Notes: generated by a model from the sequence alone, not told the origin. A stretch of 64,000 nucleotides of DNA from Hemerocallis citrina (GCA_017893485.1 CM030362.1:38968984-39032983); one strand, 5' to 3'. Positions 1 to 12,154 are shown, counted from the first letter of the stretch. Numbers and translations are program-made.

Positions 1-167
1 ATTCTGAGAATATTTTTGGGCATTTTACAAGCCCAGAATAACACCGTTACACCCCAAGCAAGATCCAAAACTCCCTTAAGAACACCGATAAAATCCCGTA
101 CGCCATTAGAACAGCAAAACTACTCCTCAAACACTGAAAAACTCAGTCTCTAGGAGTGGGGGGCTCG
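1..167 (+). mobile_element. 3' internal end of a Gypsy element entering from the left edge
   Basis: This short stretch ends in a purine-rich tract (AGGAGTGGGGGGCTCG, about 152-167) directly before an LTR. The same tract precedes the 3' LTR of the complete Gypsy element at 8540-18541 (minus strand there). It is therefore read as the polypurine tract and 3' untranslated end of a related plus-strand element whose body lies outside the window. No coding sequence is visible. Confidence 0.6.
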
Positions 168-785
168 TGATATGGCTAAAAATAGGATTAAATCGGGACC
201 GTTCACATCGGAGACGAATCTTAAAGCTCAGGAGTAAAACGGTAATTTCACCTACTAACGGGTCCGAAGCGGGTACTGGGTCTCTTCTCACAGATCCAAT
301 AACCCGCGAAAGAATCCACCTCAACTGGGTACGGGTCCCGACCTGATACAAACCCAGTCCGAAAGGATAGAATTAAGGTCTCTGATTGAACCAAATCAAC
401 GGGCCCGATTCGCGACTATCCTCTCACCGGAAATTAAGGGATTACATTCCTAATCTGAGTACGAGGATTTTACGCCTTATCAGATCACAGGAATCACATT
501 CCTAATCTGATCCCGACGACGACTATAAATACCCCCCACCTACCACTGTTACAGGTTAATCACTCTTTTGCCAATTTAAGCTCTTTTTTAATCATCACTG
601 GTTACTGACAAGAGCGTCGGAGGGTGCATCGCCGGGATCAACCCCGGTGTATAGCACTTCCTTGCAGGTGAACGGCGGGAGTCAGCATCCCAACTCCGAC
701 GAACAGGTTTGGACTCGCTATTCAGGTTTTTCCACGAACCCACAAATTCTATCTGTTTACCCAAACACCAGATTCAGCGGTAACA
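168..785 (+). repeat. 3' LTR of a Tat-like Gypsy element
   Basis: The LTR begins TGATATGGC and ends GCGGTAACA. It aligns along its length with the 609-bp LTRs at 8540-9148 and 17933-18541 but is clearly diverged, so it is an older member of the same family. It has a TATA box (TATAAAT, 524-530) followed by a hairpin-forming segment (GCCGGGATCAACCCCGGTG, about 631-649) seen in the other LTRs too. No primer-binding site follows, so it is a 3' or solo LTR. Because a polypurine tract precedes it, 3' LTR is favoured. Confidence 0.75.
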
Positions 786-1427
786 ATACTGTTACATGTT
801 CACTTGCCACTTGTTCTCCTACTAGTACTTGTTACCCAATCTTGTCACTTGAGTTGTCTTTCTTGCTAGCTAGTTTCTTGAATCCCCCTACTTGTTGCAT
901 ACCTATTATATTATGTTATACATTCTTAATTCCGAATATTGTTCCATATTTCTTGCACTTGTTTTCATATCCTTGCTTTACTATTTGCGGCCCTAACTTG
1001 CACTAAGGTCATTTGTCTTGTTTTCTCTATTTTTTCCTTTTTTATATTTATATATACAGACTTTGGAGACGAATTGCCTGCTGGAATTGGTCAGCAGACG
1101 TTCTAGGCTTCGCTTAGGGAGAAAAAACTTGCTTTAAATATTTTGTTTTTTAGTTATTTATTTCTTTTACTACTTAAATCTTGTAACGGGCTTATAGTCT
1201 CGAGTTTTATCTTTTGATCCAGATTTAAAAACTATTTGGGATATTATTATTTTGTTTCAACTGTTTCTGTTGATTAATAAATTATTCATGCACACGTGGT
1301 TGTATATATTTTGTTATATTTCTTGTTATGATGCTGAGTTGATCCTACAGCTTATGAATGATGAAAATTATTCGCTGGGCTTCGTCACGCGCTCGTATTC
1401 CGTATTTTTGGGAAGCGGGGCGTGACA
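786..1427 (+). repeat. Right part of another LTR, interrupted by the LTR at 168-785
   Basis: The stretch is AT-rich without coding content and ends in GGGAAGCGGGGCGTGACA, closely resembling the terminus GGGGCGGGGCGTTACA of the solo LTR at 56307-56849. I infer the downstream part of a Gypsy-type LTR, split by the neighbouring insertion. The left half is outside the window or lost. The family assignment rests on the terminus alone. Confidence 0.4.
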
Positions 1428-1680
1428 CATCCTTTTACTCATTTCGTACTCTTTACAAATTACCCATAGTGGCACAAACTTTTATTTTAAATGAGTGGCA
1501 CTTTGTAAATAATTATGTCGTAAATAAATTTGAACTTTGAGGGTATTGTAGTAACTTAACAACAGTTGAGTAAATAAATGATTAATAGAACTCCCACTTA
1601 AAAATGAATGGTTGAGATTAAATGATTGAATGTCTACAAATTATAGGTTGTCTACAAATGACAACCCCAACTCTCCCATT
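1428..1680. other. AT-rich spacer, nothing recognised
   Basis: This is AT-rich sequence between an LTR end and a LINE tail. I see no coding region, RNA gene or clear repeat. Confidence 0.5.
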
Positions 1681-3115
1681 ATAATATTACAGATGATAAA
1701 GAAACAAGCTCACATGATTGTGCAACTTTATAAGAAAAAAAAAGGAAAGATACGTATATGAAATAAACAAAAAATACAACATTGCAGGGAGGGTGGGACA
1801 AATCCAACATTAAAAATTGAAAAGCATCATCCAAATTACAGAAATAAAGACGAGATCCCTCCAACAACATCCATCGACGGTGGGAATCTCAGTTAAGTGT
1901 CGGCCTAGTAAGTCAAGAGTCGGCTTAATCTCTGTCTCCCCGTCGTCGTACTCATCCACCAGAAAAGCTATGACAATCATCTCTCTCGGTCTAGTCGCCA
2001 CAGCTGTGATCTAAAAGAAAATAAGATACATAATTTAAGTTAAATTACTATAAATACTATTCCAAGTCTCACGAAAGTAAAAATAATTTCTATCAAGCTA
2101 TAAAGCCCAAGTTGTTACGGCGGTGACGATATACCAAGCTTCCATCATCTATTGTCTGACACTAGCAAACTTAGGATCTATCCAAAAATCCTCATAGATC
2201 AGGAGATAGTTATTCTAACCGAGGGCCCTTCAGACCTCGACCCAAACTGCATTATTCCTATGACACTCAATGAATAGATGGTCTATAGACTCAATGATCG
2301 TATTGCAGAATGCGCAGTTGGTCATAATGTTATGTCACCCTTTAATAAGGTTCTCCCTTGTGAGAATCACATCGTTGAGTACTAGCCAGAAAAACACACT
2401 AAGTTTAAGATGAGCATTGGCCTTCCAGATTATTGACGATCATCTTGGTCTACAACATCTAAGCTGGGTACGGTTATAGAGTGAGCATACCGTCAATGTT
2501 CCATTCTTTTCCAACTCTCAAGTTCTCCGATATGGGCCTTGAGCACATTTCACCCTCGGTTGTGCTATGTAAAGTAAAGTTCATCTAGCCTAAGATGGGT
2601 CTCCTAGTTGAGACAATATCAGAAAGGAAGTTTCCACTACCCTCTTTTTCAGATTTTAGCGACTGTGATGTGTGGCTATATCACTTGATCACATAGATCT
2701 GGAAACAATTCTTTGAGGGTGTTGTGGTTAACACCATTTGTCCCACCAAAATTTTGTAGAGAAGTCATTTCTGATGAACGAACCAAGGAACTCTTGGACC
2801 AACACAGAAACCCAAATTGCACCCCCCCCCCCCCCGGCCGTGAAAAAAAAAACAAAAAAAAACCCTGTATATATGATTGAATAAATAATTTATATCAACC
2901 TTCTCTGGGTTCAGATTGAACAGTTTCCATTGCCACTTTTCAAGGAGAGTTAAGTTCATGTCTCTCAGATCAATGATTCCTAGTCCTCCATGGATTTTCT
3001 TACAACATGCATTTTTCCACTTAATTAAGTGATAATTTCCCCTGTTCGCGTAAATTCCGCTCTTCAGGAAGCGCTTTTGAATTCGGTCGGTCCTTTGAAT
3101 AATCCATCTTGGCAC
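1681..3115 (-). pseudogene. 5'-truncated LINE: end of reverse-transcriptase ORF2 and 3' UTR
   Basis: On the minus strand, 3115-2765 encodes a LINE-specific segment with IHGGLGIIDLRDMNL, the counterpart of KHGGLGIINLRDMNLALL in the full LINE at 29342-37005. Further left (about 2600-2030) there are frame-broken matches to the zf-RVT region of that LINE. The fragment lacks the endonuclease and the reverse-transcriptase core, as expected for target-primed reverse transcription that stopped early. A C-run (2821-2835) and A-runs beside it mark local decay. The left boundary, in the 3' UTR or poly-A region, is uncertain, and no target duplication was identified. It is non-functional. Confidence 0.7.
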
Positions 3116-3120
3116 GCAAA

Positions 3121-3478
3121 GGGGTGTTTGTTTGAGTGTAAGTGCTCTGTGGAAAAGAAATCAGTGGGAAGTGAACTGTTCACACTATCCGAAATCCCCA
3201 AAAAAAAATGTCGATTTCAGTGGATGGACACTATTCGCACATTTTAAATGCATTTCCCTTTCATTTTTTCTCACATTATCCAATAAAAAAAAATCTACCT
3301 ACTCCTCTATATTAATTTTTTAATTTATTTTCTAAATTTCTTTGTTTCTCCTCTTTATCTTACACTACGATAAAACTACATCCAAAAAACTACTTTTTAG
3401 AACTTATTTTCAAAGATTTCTTTTCCAAATAGTAATCTACATTAATTAGATACAATTTACAACCAACCAAACACTTCC
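3121..3478. mobile_element. Possible Tourist/PIF-like MITE
   Basis: This AT-rich non-coding segment starts GGGGTGTTTGTTTG and ends CCAACCAAACACTTCC, imperfect inverted repeats of the GTTTGG type used by PIF/Harbinger elements. TAA follows the right end, but the left side has AAA, so the 3-bp duplication is not clean. It directly abuts the truncated end of the LINE fragment. Confidence 0.4.
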
Positions 3479-3481
3479 TAA

Positions 3482-4095
3482 GAGCAACCACTATCATTGC
3501 TAACAAAATCTGCATATTTAGCAGTTGGGAAATAGCAAAAGCGGAAGAAGCGTGCTATCGTTGCTGCTAAATCTGCCAAAAGAAGGAAAAAAAATCAGAC
3601 GGAGCTTCATCCTCCGTCCAAAAAAAAAATGATAAATGGCATCTTCGTAATTATCAGATGGCAATTCGGTAATAATTTGGTATTTAAATTATGGGGAAAT
3701 GTTGGGACGGATGAAGGTGTGCTGTCTAATAATTTTTTTTATTTATTTATAATTTTCAATGGCAATTTGGTAATTAACAAATGACATTTTCGTAATATTT
3801 GGATGACATTTTCGTAATTTTTTGAAAAAAACCTGATTACTTAAATAAATAAATAAATAAATAAAAGAGAGACGGAGCTCCTTCCTCCGTCTTTCATCTT
3901 TTCATTTTTTTAATAATGAATTTTTCGACGGACAGAACATCATCTTCCGTCCGTTCGAATTTTTTTCTCAAACGAATGAAGATCATCCGTCTTTTACTTT
4001 TAGCATTTCTCAAGAGCGATTTCTGAGTTTATCAAACGAATGTTCACTCCAATTCAAAATTTTGGGTAAAGCGAACGATAGTGAGGGGTTTTTTT
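3482..4095. mobile_element. Possible short non-autonomous DNA element with inverted ends
   Basis: The left end contains ACCACTATCATTGCT and the right end AGCGAACGATAGTGAGG, which are near-complementary. The interior repeats short motifs such as GACGGAGC, CCTCCGTC and a GGCATTTTCGTAAT-like phrase. No coding sequence is present. I could not define a target duplication, and the superfamily is unknown. Confidence 0.35.
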
Positions 4096-5107
4096 TAATC
4101 CAAATGCAATTTTTTGGGTTTTTAGAAAATGACAATGGATGCTAAGAGTCCGTTTGGATAGTTGTTTTGGGGTCTTTTTTCGTTTCTTTTTTTGCAAAAC
4201 GCGTTTGGTTACATACTTCTCAAATATGTTTTTGGTTCTCTTTTTCAGAAAAAAACCAAAGGGGTCTTTTCTATCTCGTTCTCTCTCTCTTTTTTGGTTA
4301 CCCCCTTCCTCTCTCTTTATACACGCCCCAGCCCTCTTTACTCTCCTTTACTACCATCAACCGTCTCCTTTACTCCCTCTTTACTCTCATCAAGAGGCGA
4401 TCCTTTCTTCTGCGAATCGCTCTGTTTTCCCCCTTCCCAAGCTCGACACTCGATTCATGGTCTGTGAGACCAGATCTGCTTACACAAGAAGGTGTCTTCG
4501 AGAACGGTGCAGTCGAATCAAGCGTCGTTTGAGGCTTGAATCTGTTGGAGACAACTTCTTTACTCTTAAAAGCAAGCAAACCAAGGTATGCATCACTTTG
4601 ATCCAATTTTTTTGCTATGGTTTCGGTTTGGGGAGGTGTTAATTCCATATCTGTTGTAATTTTTTTCCCCCTTTTTTTGTTTTTTAATTTATTCGTTTTG
4701 ATTTGAGGGATTAAATTTTTTTTATGATGCTGTGATTCCGAGATGATGAGCGTCGATCCTCAAAATCGACGTCGATGTGTTAATTCCAGATCTGAATCAA
4801 AATTTTTTTCCTTTATACTTAAATAGGGATTAAATAATTTTATTGAACTGGAATTGGAGATGATGAGTTCTGATCCTATGGGATTCTTCGACTACACTCC
4901 TGACTAGTGGCTTCAAAATCGAATTGCTTGGATTAAAGAGAAACGATTTTGTTCCTGTGAAGTAAAAAAAGTTTTGTTTCAATATTTTTGAAAGAAGACA
5001 TCATCTACAATTGCTATAGCATCATCCAAAAATTATTACCGTTCACTATTATAGTTAAGCAATTGATGATTGTTATTTTATATTTATCGTTTCTGTGGCT
5101 AATCAAG

Positions 5108-5447
5108 ATGACTAGTAAGGGGAAGGAGATGGAGCTGGACAGTGATATTGTCCTTTGGCCAGCATGTAATGAATGTATATTTGTGGAATTGATGGAGGAG
5201 GAGGTCGATCGAAATAGTCTGAAAAGTTCAACCTTTGAAGCCAAAGTTTGGCAAAATTTTGTGGCAAGTTTGAATCAAATGTGTAATCGTACATACACAG
5301 TTAAACAATTAAAAGAGAAACATTCCTGACTTAGGATGAAGTGGAGAGAGTTTCACACTTTGAAGAATCAGAGTGGTATGGGTTGGGATGAAGACAACCA
5401 TACAGTCACTTGCGAGCCCAATGTTTGGGACACATATGTCAAGCTTC

Positions 5448-5484
<37 letters not shown>

Positions 5485-6112
5485 CAGTGTGTGATTATCA
5501 TCTTAATACACTTATTCATGACTTTAGTACTTGTAAATTAACAACACAACATTTTTGAATAGGCACACCCTCATGCTAAACAATTCAAATCTAAGGGATT
5601 GGTCCATTATGATGCTTTGACCAAAATTTTTGGTCAGTCTACTGCCCAGAGCTTACTTTCAAGGGCTTCAACTCAAAGGGTGTATGACTCCGATGAGGAA
5701 TGCACCCCCCACCCCCCCACCCCCCAATGCACCACATGTTAATTTGGTTGATGATGATGATTACGAACCAATACATTCGGGGTCTCACAAGAGGCAATCT
5801 GGGGGGTCTAGTGGTCGAGCAACAAAAAGCTCGAGAATTGATATTTGTATTGATGCCAATACCTCTGCGTATATTACAAAAACTGAATATTATAAGAAGA
5901 AAATGGGCGACCGAAGTGATCGCTCGGATGCAGAAGATCCGTTCTCCATTGATAAGTGCATGGAAATAATTAATACGATGGATGGGCTTGATCCCAAAAT
6001 GCTCCGTGTGGCAATGGATAACATAGTTGCAAACCCTAGTTGGCGTCGTGGCTTCATTCTTATGAAACCGGATCTTAGACTCTTGTGGTTGGACCAACTT
6101 GCGAATGAGTAG
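5108..6112 (+). pseudogene. Myb/SANT-like DNA-binding protein of the Harbinger element (broken)
   Basis: PIF/Harbinger elements usually encode a Myb/SANT-like partner that helps the transposase enter the nucleus and bind the ends. From ATG 5108 the frame gives a trihelix-like domain (VWQNFVASLNQ, then after a TGA at 5327 MKWREFHTLK and GMGWDEDNHT). A TA-rich, intron-like gap (about 5453-5562) is followed by HAKQFKSKGLVHYDALTKIF. The frame then shifts near the C-rich run at 5706-5731, and the C-terminal part (DDDDYEPIHSG, then FSIDKCMEIINTMDGL, then LRLLWLDQLANE) continues in another frame to 6112. With one stop and one or more shifts it cannot be translated intact. Family assignment is by motif recognition. 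Confidence 0.65.
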
Positions 6113-6447
6113 AGGGATCTAATTTGTTTAAGTGGATCCAACCCAATGTATTGTTTAAATGTCTTAACAATTTATTGAAATATTTCTGTATGAGTACATT
6201 GTGAATATGTAATGGCACAATGTGTTGGATTTTTCATTGGTAACAGTTTAATTTTAGATGCATTTGCTATTAATAGCTGTTGTTGTTTTTGTTTTTTTGG
6301 GTTTAACTTTCGTAGATAACATAAAATGTTAGTGTAATTGTTTATATAACCTCCACTATTTCATAAAGAATTTAAATTCGAATATTATTTATGTGGACGT
6401 ATTGTACTATTTCCGAGTGAAGTACTATTGCAATTGATACTATACTG

Positions 6448-7693
6448 ATGGACTTGTCAAGTGACACGTCAAGTAATGATAGTGACGGGCTTGATGGCTT
6501 GTTGGGACTTCAGTTTCTAGAGAGTATGTCTAAAAAAAATCTCCGTTTTACTTCTAAACTATCAGGCCGTGAATATCTACAAGAAATCCTAGATGGTCCC
6601 CCGGATAAGTGTAATCGCATATTCCACATGAATCAAAATTGTTTTTTGGCTTTGTGTCAATTTATTAAAAATAGCAACTACCTCGAGGAAATGCACGAGG
6701 AAGCCCAACGTAGACACGTCTCTGTTGAAGAAAGTGTTGCCATTTTTTTGTACATTATCGATAATAGTCATAAAATGAGAGGGGCTGCTGATTGGTTTCA
6801 GCACTCATTGGAAACAATCGAACGACATTTTACTAATGTGTTGAAAGGTTTGGCAAGAGCAGCAACAGTTCTCATTACTCCTCCAAACACGACACATGTA
6901 CATGAAAGGATCAGTTTTTCCACAGACTTTTATCCATAGTTTAAGGTATTTTGTTAGCTTCATGATTACCACCATATTATTCTAATATTTCAAATGTGTT
7001 CACTAAAGTAGTATGTTTCAAATTCACTATTGTAGGGAGCTATTGGTACTGCCGATGGCACATTAATAAATGCTTGCGTACCCGCTAGTCGACAAAATAC
7101 TTGTCGTGGCAGGAAAGGCGATATAACTCAAAATATGCTTGTCGTTCGTGATTTTGACATGATGTTCACATTTGTTTATGCGAGATGGGAAGGAAGTGCT
7201 AACGACTCCCGGGTAATACAAAGTGCATTAACAGAAGGACTGTTGCAAATCCCTCCCGATGATAAATATTACTTAGTAGATTGTGGTTACACGAACATGC
7301 CTGGGTTTTTAGCTTCCTGCCGCAAGGAGCCATATCACTTGCAACACTTCGAAGGGCCTAACCATGCACCAACTCAATATAGGCAACATTTCAATAAAAT
7401 GCATGCAAGGCTTCAAAAAAAGGTTTCCCATCTTCAAGTGTATGACAAACTACATGTTCACAAGACAGGTTCTAATGGTACTAGCTTGTTGTGCAGTTCA
7501 TAATTTTTAACGTAGATATTCAGCGGAAGATACATTCTTTTCTGATTTAGAAGATGAACAATTAATTAATCAGTTACACAATGAAGATAATGCTTCCACA
7601 TCTCAACCTTTGGATATGTCATCTTCTCAATTGAATCGCATGAATACTAAAAGAGATCAAATTGTTATGGCAATGTGGAATGCAAGGCATTAA
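6448..7693 (+). pseudogene. PIF/Harbinger DDE transposase (broken)
   Basis: Exon 1 (6448-6945) carries the helical N-terminal part (NRIFHMNQNCFLALCQFI, KMRGAADWFQHSLETIERHF). It ends in FYP-stop-FK, where relatives have Trp, so TGG appears to have become TAG. A GT-AG intron (6946-7035) follows. Exon 2 has the DDE_Tnp_4 blocks GAIGTADGTLI, MLVVRDFDMMFTFVYARWEG, SANDSRV and YYLVDCGYTN, giving the first two acidic residues. After HFNKMHARLQK an A-run (about 7412-7420) shifts the frame, and the block with the third catalytic residue (Glu before FGxLK) appears deleted. Traces run on to AMWNARH at 7693. It would excise and insert the host element if intact, but here it is dead. Confidence 0.75.
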
Positions 7694-8534
7694 TGTAATG
7701 TTATAGCCCAATGTACTGGTTCATGGCTTCATTGTGCTATTCCAATATATGGTTATAAATGCTTTTCTACCTTTTGTCGCCCATCTATTTGATAATTGTA
7801 TCTGAATTTGATTTGAGTATGATGGTTATGAGGATGATTATAATGGCATGTTTATTGTTTAAATTGACAGCAAAGCCTATTTACTTTATGTCTGTCTAGG
7901 CAATGATGAAATTCACACATCATATTTTGAGGCATGTGTCCCCCCCCTCCCCCCTTCACAAACCTGGTTTATTAGAACTTTTGAATAGGAAATGAACACC
8001 CGCAGTGAATATCCATCAAAATGAACATACTTGGGGATGATTTGTATTGACCCTTATGGTTTATGTGAAGCAAGATGGGTTATTATGTGGACTATTCGTG
8101 CTAAATTGAATGAATGCTTTTCGGGCTTAACTATGGGTGGTGGAGAGGGTGGGCAGTTGATTAGATATAGTTGGCATGACATAATAATGCAGCCCTATAC
8201 TAAGCTTGATGCTTCATTTGAACAAATGTTCCATACAAATGTGTTTTGAGCCTACAACTAATTCAATCCTCTAAGAACATCCTTTGGTTCAGTTGGATGC
8301 ATACATACAAAATCAAATATCTAATATGCATTAACCTATGACCGCTTTGGATTTTTATGAAAAGAGAAGCAAAAAATTGCTCTGAGAAGACGGTAACCAA
8401 ACGCTTTTCTTAATGATAGTTTTCATCTTATCATGATAGTCAGACAGTTGTTTATAAAGCATCTTCAACCTTGCATGAGTTCGTCGCTTTATTTTCATAC
8501 TGATTGTGGGATATGTCACGGCTTTTGATGTTTT
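7694..8534 (+). other. Harbinger non-coding 3' part with a TIR-like segment
   Basis: There is no credible coding region. The stretch at about 8100-8270 (AACTATGGGTGGTGGAGAGG and the following sequence) is related to about 18900-19020 and partly to 25385-25490, so it is a module repeated through the element. At 8350-8425, AAGCAAAAAATTGCT and ACGGTAACCAAACGCTTTTC resemble the subterminal repeat at 26085-26145, but the outermost CCAAACAGGG part is absent. Confidence 0.5.
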
Positions 8535-8539
8535 GTTTC

Positions 8540-9148
8540 TGTTGCCGCTTTTTTCGGTGTGGGGGCAAGCAGATGAATTTGTGAGTTCGTAGAAAACCTG
8601 AATAGCAAACACCTAACCTGTTCCGCCGGAGCTTGACCGTTGACTCCCGCCGTTCTCCTGCAAGGAAGTGCGATACACCGGGGTTGATCCCGGCGACGCA
8701 CCCTCCGACGCTCAAGTCAGTAATCAGAAATGATTAAGAAAGAGCGTTTAACTAGAAAAAGATTGATTACCTGTTAATGGAGATGGGTGGGGGGTATTTA
8801 TAGGCGTCTTAGAGAACCATTTAGGGATGTAATCCGCTTAGTCTGATATAGAATAATCTCCTTGTAAACAGATTGGGAAATTAATCTGATAAGGTATATT
8901 CTGGTAATCAGATAAGGAATTTTAATCCCTAAATCCCAGTGTAAAGATTGACGTGAATCATGGCCGTTGATCTAGATCTAATCAGGGACCTTGATTGTGT
9001 CTTGCTGGATCGAGTTGGCAGCGGGTTGAAACCCGTGCCCAGCTGAGGTGGATCCGTTTGCGGGTGAAATTACCATCTCGCCCCTGAGCTGTAGGATTCG
9101 CGCCCCATTTGGACGGTCTCGATTGAACCCCTGGTTTTGGCCACATCA
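8540..9148 (-). repeat. 3' LTR of the young Gypsy element
   Basis: On the minus strand the LTR runs from TGATGTGGCC to GCGGCAACA. It has a TATA box (TATAAATA on the minus strand, 8795-8802) and, downstream of it, the hairpin GCCGGGATCAACCCCGGTG (about 8676-8694). By eye it is identical to the copy at 17933-18541. Confidence 0.92.
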
Positions 9149-9164
9149 CGAGCCCCCCACTCCT
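9149..9164 (-). other. Polypurine tract of the young Gypsy element
   Basis: On the minus strand AGGAGTGGGGGGCTCG lies directly before the 3' LTR. This is the expected plus-strand primer, and the same sequence occurs at 152-167. Confidence 0.8.
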
Positions 9165-9555
9165 AAAGGCTGAGGGTGGTCAGTCTTTGAGGAGTAGTTT
9201 GACTAACTCAGTGGTCGGTGGAACTGTATCGCAGTCCGAATGGGTGATTTTTGAATCCTGGAGCACGGGGGTAGGCTAGTCCCTCCTCCTTTGATGTTCT
9301 GAAGCTGTGTCGAGTTTTTATCTATTTTTCCGGATGATTTATTTAATTTTGCGATGTGTTGGCTAATTGTTCGGGGGCTTTAACCGCATATTCTAGGTTA
9401 TAATTATTCGTTCGGTGGCTTAGAAATATTCCCCGAATTTTTAATTATTTCCTGGAATTTTTAGCTAATTTTCCCGAATTTTTAGCGATTTTTCGCAATT
9501 TTTTAAATAAATAAACCGATTTAAATAAATAAAAATCAATTTTTAATACCTATTT

Positions 9556-11245
9556 ATGGCGTGGCGTCATCTGGACCTTCGATCACGGCGGGGCGCGATT
9601 TTCGGAACGATCAGACGCCTCCTGCTCCTCGGAAGGATTTTTCCCAAAAACGAGGGTCGGCACTCCGTCACCCCGGCCCGGATGCGTTGCGCCGCGGCTC
9701 GAGGGGTTGGCGACTTGGCTCGAATGGTCGGTACCTCGGTTCGGATCATCCGGGGTACGTGGCATCATCTAGGCCGTCCATCTTTGGCGGGGATCCCCAT
9801 AGAACGCTATCTTGTCGTTTTGTGGACGTGGCAAGATCTGGGACGTCCATCATGACGAGCGTGCTTTCTTACGAGATCCAACGGCTCCTGAGGGTCGGAA
9901 GGATTTTTTCCCAAAAACGAGGGTCGGTACCTCAGCACCACGGCCCGGATGCGTAGCGCCGCGGCTAGGGGGGTCGGCGACCCGGTTGGAAGGGTCGGTG
10001 CCTCGGTTCGGAGCATCCGAGGTACGTGGCATCATCTAGGCCGTCCATCTTTGGCGTGGATCCCCATAAGACGCTATCTTGTCGTTTTGTGGTCGTGGCA
10101 AGATCTGGGTCGTCCATCATGACGAGCGCGCTTTCCTACGAGATCCAACGGCTCCTGAGGTCGGAAGGATTTTTTTCCAAAAACGAGGGTCGGTACCTCA
10201 GCACCACGGCCCGGATGCGTAGCGCCGCGGCTAGGGGGGTCGGCGACCCGGTTGGAAGGGTCGGTGCCTCGGTTCGGAGCATCCGAGGTACGTGGCATCA
10301 TCTAGGCCGTCCATCTTTGGCGTGGATCCCCGTAAAACGCCATCTTGTCGTTTTGTGGACGTGGCAAGATCTGGGCCGTTTATCTTGGCACGCATCACGA
10401 GGATGGGGTTCAGATCACGAGAAAACGCTATCTTGTCGTTTTGTGGGCGTGGCGGAATCTGAACCGTTCATCAGATTCTGACGCGAATTTTGGAGAGATC
10501 CGACGGTGATTTTGATTCGGGAGGATTTTTTGCCAAAAACGAGGGTCGGTATCTCGTCACCTCGGTCTGCATACCTCGCGCTGTTTGCCGGGCGCGGAGT
10601 TGCGTATTTTTTGGGCAAACTCGGTGGCTCGGCTCGGTGGGCCGGAGGCCGAGTTGTTTACTTATCTTCTTGATGGTTCCGCCATTCCGTATTAAGTGGC
10701 TCAGTTGCTCGGCTGAGCTGTTCGGTAGCTCGGCCGACCAAGCCGATGGCAAGCGGTTTGGAAGGTCTGTGTGGACGGATCTGGGCCGTTCATTTTGGCA
10801 CGCATCACGAGGATGGGGTTCAGATCACGAGAAAACGCTATCTTGTCGTTTTGTGGGCACGTGGCACAACTGGATCCACTCATCACGCTCTGGCACACAA
10901 TTTGAGAGGATCTAACGGCGAGTTGACCTCGGGATGATATTTTGCCAAAAACGAGGGTCGGTACCTCGTTAGTTCGGCGCAATCGATGGCCGAAACGAAT
11001 TCTCCACCAATGTGTTGTTCTGACTCTGCCGTTCGGCTCTTGGTGCCGATCGACGTGGGGTGTCCATAACCGTCGGATGGTGGCACGAATCCAGAGGCAG
11101 GCACAAGTACCAAGAAAACGTTATCTTGTCGTTTTGTGGGCACGTGGCACTACTGGATCCACTCATCACGCTTTGGCACACATCTTGAGAGGATCTAACG
11201 GCGAGCTAACCTCGGGGTGATTTTTTCCAAAAACGAGGGTCGGTA
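9556..11245 (-). repeat. 267-bp tandem repeat array in the Gypsy 3' region
   Basis: The phrase CCAAAAACGAGGGTCGGTACCTC, or a close variant, recurs at about 9644, 9911, 10178, 10532, 10945 and 11229. The first three copies are exactly 267 bp apart and highly alike, and the later ones are more diverged and unequal in length. The GC-rich open frames inside the array come from the repeats, and I see no protein family in them. Confidence 0.8.
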
Positions 11246-11346
11246 CCTCGTCAGCTCGGCACAGTTTACGGTCGGGACGGGTTCCGGACCGTTTATGGAC
11301 GAGTCGGAGAGACAGTCGAGCCATAGGAGAGATCCGGTTGTTGGAT

Positions 11347-11991
11347 TAGTTTAAGGGATGCAGGAGCAGTTTCGAATGGCGAGCTACTTCTAGTCCGCTT
11401 AGGAGCGGACTTGCGAAGCCAAATCGAGCCAAGTGTTGGACTCCGATCCATTCAACGGCTGCAGAAGCAATTTCGAACGGCGATCTGCCCCCGGCCCGTC
11501 TGAAGACGGACCGAGTAGGAAGAGTCGAGCCGAGTGCTGGACTCCGAACCATTGTGTGATAAGTTTAAGAGATGCAGGAGCAGTTTCAAATGGCGAGCTA
11601 CTTCTAGTCCGCTTAGGAGCGGATTTGCGAAGCAAAATCGAGCCAAGTGTTGGACTCCGATCCATTCAACGGCTGCAGGAGCAATTTCGAACGGCGATCT
11701 GCCCCCGGCCCGTCTGAAGACGGGCCGAGTAGGAAGAGTCGGGCCGAGTGCTGGACTCCGAACCATTGTGTGATAAGTTTAAGAGATGCAGGAGCAGTTT
11801 CGAATGGCGAGCTACTTCTAGTCCGCTTAGGAGCGGATTTGCGAAGCAAAATCGAGCCAAGTGTTGGACTCCGATCCATTCAACGGCTGCAGGAGCAATT
11901 TCGAACGGCGATCTGCCCCCGGCCCGTCTGAAGACGGGCCGAGTAGGAAGAGTCGGGCCGAGTGCTGGACTCCGAACCATTGTGTGATAAG
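11347..11991 (-). repeat. 214-bp tandem repeat, three copies
   Basis: GATGCAGGAGCAGTTTCGAA-type starts occur at 11357, 11571 and 11785, exactly 214 bp apart, with very few differences between units. The array ends at about 11991. It lies just downstream (in element orientation) of the Gag-Pol stop and next to the 267-bp array. Such arrays are common in the 3' untranslated part of Tat-type elements. Overlapping frames repeated every 214 bp are by-products. Confidence 0.88.
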
Positions 11992-12154
11992 GGGATTAGA
12001 GGCGGAAGTACGCGATAATGTAAAGAAAAACTTTATTTATTTATTAATATCTAATGGTCGGCTGCTTCTAAAGTTGCTAGCCGTTTATTACAATGAAAAA
12101 GAACAAAGGAAAAATTACTAGTAGCAGGAGTGGCGGCCCGACATCTCGAGTTAC
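11992..12154 (-). other. Short spacer between Gag-Pol and the tandem repeats
   Basis: The spacer is AT-rich in its first half and then leads into the Gag-Pol stop codon. It has no distinct feature. Confidence 0.5.

Noticed and set aside
168..785. This LTR as the 5' LTR of an element extending right
   Set aside because: No TGGCGCC primer-binding site follows 785, and a polypurine tract precedes 168.
647..1006. 119-codon frame across the first LTR
   Set aside because: It crosses the LTR boundary at 785 and has no motif.
8350..8425. This segment as the right end of the Harbinger element
   Set aside because: Only subterminal sequence matches. The outer CCAAAC terminus and a TAA duplication are absent, while 29215 has both.
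9556..10481. Several 60-150 codon frames on both strands
   Set aside because: They repeat with the 267-bp unit and follow base composition, with no protein family seen.
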